DNA of 5,038 bases, taken from contig CACZOV010000134.1 in assembly GCA_902782915.1 (NCBI GenBank), forward strand, positions 1-5,038, read 5' to 3'. Made by a program: the position numbers and the translations under genes. The notes beneath the pieces are model-generated. The model ran no database searches. It was not told the origin of the DNA and worked only from the letters and a program-made list of their open reading frames with translations. Source of the DNA: an uncultured Erysipelotrichaceae bacterium. GTDB taxonomy: Bacteria; Bacillota_I; Bacilli_A; RF39; UBA660. The first letter of the stretch is position 1. Every line of letters starts with the position of its first letter. Shown here one piece after another: positions 1-5,038 of the stretch.

Positions 1-21
1 ACACATTTATCTTAAATTTAA

Positions 22-45
22 TAAAGTTATCAACAATAAACTTTA
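22..45. repeat. Short inverted repeat overlapping the typA -35 region
   Basis: The 7-base arms TAAAGTT (22-28) and AACTTTA (39-45) are perfect reverse complements separated by 10 bases. The right arm overlaps the proposed -35 hexamer at 42-47. No U-tract follows, so it does not look like a terminator of an upstream gene. It could be an operator, but in DNA this AT-rich a 7-base dyad can occur by chance. The function is unknown. Confidence 0.25.
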
Positions 46-70
46 CTTATTCTAAATAATGTGATAAAAT
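42..70 (+). promoter_or_regulatory. Promoter of typA (extended -10, sigma-A type)
   Basis: The -35 is TTTACT (42-47, 4 of 6 to TTGACA). A 17-base spacer ends in the extended element TG (62-63) plus A64, followed by the -10 TAAAAT (65-70, 5 of 6 to TATAAT). Transcription would begin near 76-78, leaving a leader of about 23 bases before the ATG at 100. This placement makes a GTG start at 61 implausible, because that codon lies inside the promoter. Confidence 0.7.
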
Positions 71-84
71 CGGTAAAGTGCAAA

Positions 85-91
85 AAAGGAG
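85..91 (+). promoter_or_regulatory. Ribosome binding site of typA
   Basis: AAAGGAG lies 8 bases before the ATG at 100, which is ideal spacing. It decides the start: the in-frame GTG at 61 has no comparable site and would add 13 residues that BipA proteins do not have. Confidence 0.85.
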
Positions 92-99
92 TTATTTTT

Positions 100-1899
100 A
101 TGAAAAAGAGAAATATAGCTATTATAGCTCACGTAGATCATGGTAAAACAACATTAGTTGATAAATTATTACTTGCAAGTGGTACATTTAGAGAAAATGA
201 AGAAGTAACTTCAATGGATTCTAATGATCTAGAAAAAGAAAGAGGTATTACTATTCTTGCTAAGACAACATCAATTGATTATAAAGGAATTCGTATTAAT
301 ATATTAGATACACCGGGACATGCCGATTTTAGTGGTGAAGTAGAGCGTATTATGAATATGGTAGATGGTGTTTTACTTGTAGTAGATGCATATGAGGGTA
401 CTATGCCTCAAACAAGATTTGTTTTAAAAAAAGCCTTAGATGCAAAAGTTACACCAATTGTCGTTGTTAATAAAATTGATAAAGAATCAGCTCGTCCATT
501 AGAAGTAGTTGATGAAGTAATGGATTTATTTATTGAACTTGGGGCTGATATTGATCAATTAGATTTTCCAGTAGTATATACAAGTGCTATGATGGGAACT
601 TCTAGTTTAGATCCAGACATAAGTACTCAAAAAAATACTATGGAACCAATTCTTGATACAATTATAAAAACAATTAAAGAGCCAGAGGGAGAAATAGATG
701 CCCCATTTAGATTTCAACCAGCTTTACTTGATTATAATGAATTTGTTGGTCGTATTGGAATTGGAGTTGTCAAACGAGGAACAGTTAAAGTTGGAGAAAA
801 TGTTACGTGTTTAAGATTAGATGGAACCAAAAAGCAATTTCGTATTCAAAAAATGTTTGGTTTTCATGGATTAAAAAGAATTGAAATTGAAAAAGCTAGT
901 GCTGGTGATTTTATAGCTATAGCAGGACTTTCAGATATAAATGTTGGTGAAACAATTTGTGATCCTAGTTGTGAAGAGGCACTTCCTCCTTTAAGAATTG
1001 ATGAACCGACTATTGAAATGACTTTTGGAGTTAATACAAGTCCTTTTGCAGGGCGAGAAGGAAAGCTTTTGACTGTTCGAAAAATTGAAGAAAGGCTTCA
1101 AAAAGAAACCGAAAGAGATGTTAGTTTAAAAGTTACTCCTTATGATCAAGAATCATTCTTAGTAAAAGGAAGAGGAGAACTTCATCTATCAATTTTAATT
1201 GAAAATATGCGAAGAGAAGGTTTTGAACTTCAAGTATCTAAACCTCAAGTTATAATTAAAGAAGAAAATGGAGTAAAACTAGAGCCTTATGAAGAACTTC
1301 AAATAGATGTAAATAATGATTATGTTGGAGCAGTAATAGAATCTTTAGGAAATAGATTTGCAACACTTTTAAATATGCAAAATATGGGTGAAACAACTAG
1401 ACTAAACTATATTATTCCATCTCGTGGACTAATTGGTTTTAGTGGTGAATTTATGACAATTACAAAAGGATATGGCATTATGAATCATACTTTTAAAGAG
1501 TACAAAGAGTTATTAAGTAGTAATGTTGGAGAAAGAAAACTTGGAGTACTTGTTTCAATGGAAAATGGAAAAGCAACAGCATATTCCTTAGGCCAACTTG
1601 AAGAACGAGGTGTTATGTTTATTGAGCCAGGAACAGAAGTATATGAAGGAATGATTGTTGGAGAACATAATCATGATAATGATATTGCCGTTAATGTTGT
1701 AAAGGGTAAAAATTTAACTAACACAAGAGCAAGTGGATCTGATCATACAGTTGTACTTAAAAGACCAAGAGTAATGTCTTTAGAAATTGCACTTGACTAC
1801 ATTAATAACGATGAATTAGTTGAAGTAACACCAGTTGGTTTTAGATTAAGAAAAAAAATTCTTAAAGCAGAATTAAGAAAGAAAGCTAATAATAAATAG
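100..1899 (+). CDS. typA: Ribosome-associated translational GTPase TypA/BipA
   Basis: This is a 599-residue, full-length BipA/TypA, a GTPase of the EF-G/LepA family. It binds the 70S ribosome and, in well-studied bacteria, aids 50S assembly and growth under cold and other stress. All G motifs are present: G1 AHVDHGKTT (10-18), G2 around RGITI (48-52), G3 DTPGH (70-74, with the catalytic His74), G4 NKID (124-127) and G5 TSA (161-163). The beta-barrel domain II follows (about 200-290), then the EF-G-III-like domain (about 303-380), the domain V-like region (about 395-478) and the BipA-specific C-terminal domain (about 480-599) with [17 protein letters not shown] and [16 protein letters not shown] (440-447) is a family hallmark. 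Small oddities are GNRF (417-420) where relatives commonly have an Arg-Lys pair, and SGEF after the RGLIGF motif. The ATG at 100 is chosen from the Shine-Dalgarno site and family length. The gene is monocistronic, with its own promoter and terminator. Confidence 0.97.
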   Translation: MKKRNIAIIAHVDHGKTTLVDKLLLASGTFRENEEVTSMDSNDLEKERGITILAKTTSIDYKGIRINILDTPGHADFSGEVERIMNMVDGVLLVVDAYEGTMPQTRFVLKKALDAKVTPIVVVNKIDKESARPLEVVDEVMDLFIELGADIDQLDFPVVYTSAMMGTSSLDPDISTQKNTMEPILDTIIKTIKEPEGEIDAPFRFQPALLDYNEFVGRIGIGVVKRGTVKVGENVTCLRLDGTKKQFRIQKMFGFHGLKRIEIEKASAGDFIAIAGLSDINVGETICDPSCEEALPPLRIDEPTIEMTFGVNTSPFAGREGKLLTVRKIEERLQKETERDVSLKVTPYDQESFLVKGRGELHLSILIENMRREGFELQVSKPQVIIKEENGVKLEPYEELQIDVNNDYVGAVIESLGNRFATLLNMQNMGETTRLNYIIPSRGLIGFSGEFMTITKGYGIMNHTFKEYKELLSSNVGERKLGVLVSMENGKATAYSLGQLEERGVMFIEPGTEVYEGMIVGEHNHDNDIAVNVVKGKNLTNTRASGSDHTVVLKRPRVMSLEIALDYINNDELVEVTPVGFRLRKKILKAELRKKANNK

Positions 1900-1935
1900 G
1901 TTTACAGATATATTTGTAAATCTTTTTCTTTTTTT
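1899..1935 (+). terminator. Intrinsic terminator of typA
   Basis: GGTTTACA (1899-1906) pairs with TGTAAATC (1915-1922), giving an 8-bp stem with one G-U pair. It can extend inward by two pairs to leave a TATA loop. A T-rich tract follows (1923-1935, interrupted by one C). The stem begins on the last base of the typA TAG stop. The stem is weak in GC, as expected in this genome, but the U-tract is long. Confidence 0.8.
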
Positions 1936-1963
1936 AGAAAAGAAAAGTAAATTATGATATAAT
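1935..1963 (+). promoter_or_regulatory. Promoter of the LTA-synthase-like gene (extended -10)
   Basis: A consensus -10 TATAAT (1958-1963) is preceded by TG (1955-1956) plus A, forming a perfect extended -10. A -35-like TAGAAA (1935-1940, 4 of 6) lies exactly 17 bases upstream, directly after the terminator T-tract. Initiation is expected near 1969-1971, leaving a very short leader before the ATG at 1984. Confidence 0.8.
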
Positions 1964-1973
1964 TTTAATATAT

Positions 1974-1978
1974 GGAGG
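1974..1978 (+). promoter_or_regulatory. Ribosome binding site of the LTA-synthase-like gene
   Basis: GGAGG lies 5 bases before the ATG at 1984. It is a strong but tightly spaced site and fixes the start codon. With initiation predicted near 1970, it lies almost at the 5' end of the mRNA. Confidence 0.8.
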
Positions 1979-1983
1979 TTTAA

Positions 1984-3930
1984 ATGAAATCTTTTATAAA
2001 AAAAATAAAATTATTTATAAAAAAAATAAAATTAAAAGAAAAAATAAAAGAAATACCAGTTTTTTTAATGAAAAATAAAGTTTATATTTATTTATTTTTT
2101 TCTTTATATATACTAGATTTATCAACAAGGATTGCAACTAATAATATTGGATTTATTCATTTTTTAAATCCATATCCTAATTTATTTAGCTTCTTATGGT
2201 TATTAACTATAGTTTTCCTAGTTAGAAATTTAAAAAATATTTATGGCAAACTTTTATTTGGTTTATTTTATGGATTTAGTTTTGTTATGTTTTTAGCTCA
2301 TAACTTATATTATACATACTTTAAAGTATTTTTTGATTTTTCTGTTCTTTCTGCTGCAAGTGAAGGAAGTAGTTATTTACTTGATACTTTAAAAGATATA
2401 TCATGGTGGATGTATTTAGTAATGATTTTAAGTATTCTTTTAGTTATTATTACTTTTAAGAATTTTAATAAAAATGAAAAAGGAAATAATAAAAATATAA
2501 TAATTATTTTAATTGCTTTTATAATTATTCATGCTTTACTGCCTATAACATTTGGAGATGCAACTACTTCATTAGAGTGGAGTGCTTGGAGAAATAAACG
2601 AAATATTTATAATAGTTTTAATGATAATAATAAAAGTATGGAATTAGTTGGATTCTTTGAATATAATGTTCGTAATATGTATATAACGTATTTTAAAGAA
2701 CATGAAAAAACAACAAAAGAAAATTTAAGCTTTTTAGATTCTATTTTTTCAGAAAATCCTCCTCACTCTAATGCTTACACAGGTTTATTTGAAGGAAAAA
2801 ATTTAATTATTTTACAACTTGAAAGTATAGATACTTTTTTAGCAAATGAAGAAGTAATGCCTAATCTTTCTAATCTTAAAAAGAATTCTATAAATTTTTT
2901 GGATCATTATTCTTTTGTAAATGGGGGAGGTTCAACATTTAATTCAGAATTTATGGTTAATGTTGGGTATGCAACACCTTATACATATAATCAAAATGCC
3001 TATACGTTTAGTAAAAATAGTTTCCCTTATTCATTACCAAATTTATTCAAAAGTGTTGGATATACTGTAAATGCTTTTCATATGAATAGTGCTGAATATT
3101 ATTCAAGAGGAGTAAATTATAAAAACTTTGGTTATAATTCTTATAATGGTTTAAAAGATCTTGGAACATATAAAGATAAATCGTATGAACTAGATACTGA
3201 GCTTTTATTAAATGAAGAATTCAATAGTAAGATTTTTAATGTTGAAAATCCTCTTAATGAACATTTTGTTTCATATATCATTTCATATACTGCCCATACT
3301 CCGTTTTCAAAAGATAAAGGAACATGTAGTATGCTATTAGATGATTCATTAAAAAATGATCCTGATTATAATCCAACAGAACTTGAATGTATGAAAATTC
3401 AAGCTAAAGAAACAGATGATATGATAGGACTTATAATCTCTAATTTAAAAGAAAAAGGATTATATGACGATACTGTTATTGTTGTATTTGCTGATCACTA
3501 TGCCTATACATTAAGTGATAAAACAATTCTTAATAATTATAAAGATACAGATACAAATTTAATTAATCATACTGATTTCTTTATATTTTCAAGTGATATA
3601 AAAGCAATTGAAATAAAAAAGACAACAAGTCAACTAAATATTTTACCAACATTATTAAATCTATTTAATTTATATATTAATCCAAACTATTATATTGGTG
3701 AAGATGCTCTTGATGACGGGTACTTAGGATATGTATTCTTCAGTGATTACACATGGTGGGATGGAAAACGTTATGTTGTAGATAAAAATGTTATTAAAGG
3801 ACTTCCTGCAACCGATGAATATATAGATGATATGAGTAACAAAATTAATCAATTAATTGAAAAAAATGATGAAGTATTAAAAAATAATTATTTTAAAAGA
3901 ATTAAAAGTAGTGAAAATATTAATAGTTAG
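1984..3930 (+). CDS. LTA synthase family membrane phosphoglycerol transferase (sulfatase fold)
   Basis: This 648-residue protein has the length and layout of LtaS-type enzymes, which move glycerol-1-phosphate from phosphatidylglycerol onto a growing lipoteichoic acid or glycolipid outside the membrane. A Lys-rich cytosolic N-terminus (1-30) precedes five hydrophobic segments (about 33-48, 65-80, 88-106, 141-157, 171-190). A linker leads to an extracellular sulfatase-fold domain from about 270. Active-site candidates match S. aureus LtaS in order and spacing: Glu280 in LQLES (metal), Thr318 in GGGST (nucleophile), Arg375 in YYSRG, His438 in AHTPF, and Asp504-His505 in FADHY (metal). Tyr373 sits where LtaS is recalled to have a substrate-pocket Trp. 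The only two cysteines, Cys448 and Cys469, lie outside the membrane in the stretch between His438 and Asp504. FIKKIKL is repeated exactly at 4-10 and 11-17. The family call is strong. The exact polymer, and whether the enzyme is an LTA polymerase, a primase or another phosphoglycerol transferase, is not shown by sequence, so no symbol is given. Confidence 0.9.
   Translation: MKSFIKKIKLFIKKIKLKEKIKEIPVFLMKNKVYIYLFFSLYILDLSTRIATNNIGFIHFLNPYPNLFSFLWLLTIVFLVRNLKNIYGKLLFGLFYGFSFVMFLAHNLYYTYFKVFFDFSVLSAASEGSSYLLDTLKDISWWMYLVMILSILLVIITFKNFNKNEKGNNKNIIIILIAFIIIHALLPITFGDATTSLEWSAWRNKRNIYNSFNDNNKSMELVGFFEYNVRNMYITYFKEHEKTTKENLSFLDSIFSENPPHSNAYTGLFEGKNLIILQLESIDTFLANEEVMPNLSNLKKNSINFLDHYSFVNGGGSTFNSEFMVNVGYATPYTYNQNAYTFSKNSFPYSLPNLFKSVGYTVNAFHMNSAEYYSRGVNYKNFGYNSYNGLKDLGTYKDKSYELDTELLLNEEFNSKIFNVENPLNEHFVSYIISYTAHTPFSKDKGTCSMLLDDSLKNDPDYNPTELECMKIQAKETDDMIGLIISNLKEKGLYDDTVIVVFADHYAYTLSDKTILNNYKDTDTNLINHTDFFIFSSDIKAIEIKKTTSQLNILPTLLNLFNLYINPNYYIGEDALDDGYLGYVFFSDYTWWDGKRYVVDKNVIKGLPATDEYIDDMSNKINQLIEKNDEVLKNNYFKRIKSSENINS
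1993..2034 (+). repeat. Perfect 21-bp tandem duplication inside the LTA-synthase-like gene
   Basis: Two identical, directly adjacent 21-base units (1993-2013 and 2014-2034) each encode FIKKIKL, residues 4-10 and 11-17. Each unit holds a run of eight A (1998-2005 and 2019-2026). The copy number is exactly two, since the match fails on both sides. The length is a multiple of three, so the reading frame is kept. Recent duplication by replication slippage is the simplest origin. Confidence 0.95.
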
Positions 3931-3959
3931 TTGTAAAAAGAATAAAACTATGATATTAT
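3931..3959 (+). promoter_or_regulatory. Promoter of the secretion/pilus platform gene (extended -10)
   Basis: The -35 TTGTAA (3931-3936, 4 of 6) starts on the base after the upstream TAG stop. A 17-base spacer ends in TG (3951-3952) plus A, then the -10 TATTAT (3954-3959, 5 of 6). Initiation is expected near 3965-3967. No convincing terminator of the upstream gene is visible in this 50-base gap, so read-through transcription may add to this promoter. Confidence 0.65.
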
Positions 3960-3970
3960 AAAAAAGAATA

Positions 3971-3975
3971 GAGGG
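3971..3975 (+). promoter_or_regulatory. Ribosome binding site of the platform gene
   Basis: GAGGG lies 5 bases before the ATG at 3981. It is weaker than the site of the preceding gene but acceptable. The next in-frame ATG (4161) has no good site, which supports the start at 3981. Confidence 0.65.
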
Positions 3976-3980
3976 ATAAT

Positions 3981-5038
3981 ATGATAACTAAGGATAATGT
4001 TATAACATATGCATATAAAGGACTTGCTTCTTTGATATATACTTTGATTGGTAAAAAAGATAAAATTAGAGAATTATTTTTTGAAGAAGATGTATTTGAT
4101 GGAGTAGTTGTATCAAACGAAGAGAGACTTAAAAGAGCTAGAGAAGATGCAATTGGTAATATGGATAAGATTGCATTTAAGTATAAATATAAACTTCCAA
4201 ATGGAAAGATTAAGACTAATACTTTTGATGCTTATAATATAGAACAAGCCAGAACTTATTTAACAAATGAGGGATATGATTTAGTATCAATTGAACCTGT
4301 AAAAAAAGGAACGGTTAATTTTGATATTACTTTAACTTCTCCTCTTAAAGTAAGTGAATTAGCTTTTGCATTAACACAGATATCAACATATTTAAAAGCT
4401 GGTATTTCGTTAATTGATTCTTTTAGAATTCTTTCTAAGCAAGCTGTAAGACCTTCTGTTAAAAAAATATATGATATGATTGTTTATGACTTATTAACTG
4501 GAGAATCTTTGTCAGAATCAATGGCTAAGCAACCTAAAGTTTTCCCAAAATTACTTACAAATATGGTTAAGTCTGCTGAACTTACAGGTGATTTACCAAC
4601 TATCCTTGATGATATGGCTGATTACTATACAGAAATAGATAAAACTAGAAAAGAATTAAAAAGTGCAATGACTTATCCAACAATTGTTTTAATTATGGCT
4701 ATTGCTGTTATTGTATTTGTTCTTGAAGTCATTGTTCCAAGATATGTAGATATGTTTTCATCATGGAGTAGTGAATTACCACTTATTACTGTCATGACAA
4801 TTAACTTTAGTAATTATATAAGGACAAATTTATTGGAATTACTTGTTATTTTAATAATGATTTTACTTTTATATATTTATACATTTAGAAATGTTCGTTC
4901 TTTTAAAAGACTAATGCAATATTTATATTTACATATTCCAGTTGTAAAGAATATTATTATATATAGTGAAGTATCAATGTTTTCTAAAACATTTGCCAGT
5001 CTTTTAAACCATGGTGTATTTATTACTGATAGTATGGA
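3981..5038 (+). CDS. Type II secretion / type IV pilus platform protein (GspF/PilC/ComGB family), 3' end outside window
   Basis: This open frame of 352 codons has no stop and runs off the window. Such proteins are the inner-membrane platform on which a GspE/PilB-type ATPase drives assembly of pilin-like fibres for secretion, adhesion, motility or DNA uptake. Residues 66-106 match the usual N-terminal segment (YKYKLPNGKIKT, then an EQARTYL helix and a GYDLVSIEP end). The first T2SSF domain (about 120-255) shows YLKAGISLIDSF (137-148), GESLSESM (174-181), AELTGDL (199-205, usually GExxGxL), MTYP (230-233), a membrane helix (about 234-252) and VPRY (252-255). A second membrane helix lies at about 284-302. 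The second T2SSF domain starts near 315 and repeats the motif as LLNHGVFITDSM (341-352), where the window cuts it. Residues 1-65, charged and without a membrane segment, look like an extra cytosolic part. Which machine it serves (competence, type IV pilus or other) cannot be told without the neighbouring ATPase and pilin genes. Confidence 0.93.
   Translation, partial: MITKDNVITYAYKGLASLIYTLIGKKDKIRELFFEEDVFDGVVVSNEERLKRAREDAIGNMDKIAFKYKYKLPNGKIKTNTFDAYNIEQARTYLTNEGYDLVSIEPVKKGTVNFDITLTSPLKVSELAFALTQISTYLKAGISLIDSFRILSKQAVRPSVKKIYDMIVYDLLTGESLSESMAKQPKVFPKLLTNMVKSAELTGDLPTILDDMADYYTEIDKTRKELKSAMTYPTIVLIMAIAVIVFVLEVIVPRYVDMFSSWSSELPLITVMTINFSNYIRTNLLELLVILIMILLLYIYTFRNVRSFKRLMQYLYLHIPVVKNIIIYSEVSMFSKTFASLLNHGVFITDSM

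Noticed and set aside
27..35. TTATCAACA resembles a DnaA box
   Set aside because: It is a single copy with one mismatch to the consensus and no cluster of boxes around it, so there is no support for an origin or DnaA regulation.
1923..1947. T-rich then A-rich tract (pairing of CTTTT with AAAAG) as a second hairpin
   Set aside because: It would be nearly all A-U pairs and competes with the clear terminator U-tract. It is not convincing as a separate element.
61..3930. Mycoplasma-type genetic code (TGA as Trp), suggested by the extreme AT content
   Set aside because: All Trp codons seen are TGG and no in-frame TGA occurs in the three genes, so the standard bacterial code is sufficient.
3923..3951. 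Inverted repeat ATAGTT / AACTAT after the LTA-synthase-like gene as a terminator
   Set aside because: The arms are only 6 bp, almost all A-T, with a 17-base loop and no following U-tract. The region is better explained by the promoter of the next gene.
1..5038. Mobile element, CRISPR array, tRNA/rRNA or riboswitch
   Set aside because: No terminal repeats, transposase, regularly spaced repeats, cloverleaf or conserved leader structure was seen. Leaders are too short for a riboswitch, and base composition is even across the window.

Overview
The window is a compact, strongly AT-rich stretch of a bacterial chromosome. Three protein genes all read on the + strand, with intergenic gaps of only 50-84 bases. 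Signs of a Gram-positive relative in or near the Bacilli are the A/T-heavy codon use, purine-rich Shine-Dalgarno sites, TGn-extended -10 promoters, a U-tract terminator and a lipoteichoic-acid-synthase-type enzyme. All visible Trp codons are TGG, no in-frame TGA occurs, and both complete genes end in TAG. This is the standard bacterial code rather than the Mycoplasma TGA=Trp code. A gut or environmental AT-rich Bacilli/Erysipelotrichia-type lineage fits, but this is inference and the genus cannot be told.

Layout: 1-99 is a leader with a promoter and a short inverted repeat. 100-1899 is typA/bipA, a ribosome-associated translational GTPase, closed by an intrinsic terminator that begins on the last base of its stop codon. 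1935-1983 carries a strong extended -10 promoter and ribosome binding site for the second gene. 1984-3930 is a five-TM membrane protein with an extracellular sulfatase-fold domain of the LTA synthase (polyglycerolphosphate transferase) family. 3931-3980 carries another extended -10 promoter. 3981 to the window end is the 5' part of a type II secretion / type IV pilus inner-membrane platform protein (GspF/PilC/ComGB family), cut by the window edge inside its second T2SSF domain.

The genes do not form an obvious single pathway. typA is transcriptionally insulated from the rest by its terminator. The LTA-synthase-like gene and the platform gene both serve the cell envelope. No clear terminator separates them, so partial read-through is possible although the platform gene has its own promoter. 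No mobile element, CRISPR array, tRNA/rRNA or riboswitch was seen, and no new defence or mobile system is evident. The most notable details are a perfect 21-bp in-frame tandem duplication with two A8 tracts at the start of the LTA-synthase-like gene, a lone extracellular cysteine pair in that enzyme, the extra N-terminal segment of the platform protein, and one promoter design used for all three genes.
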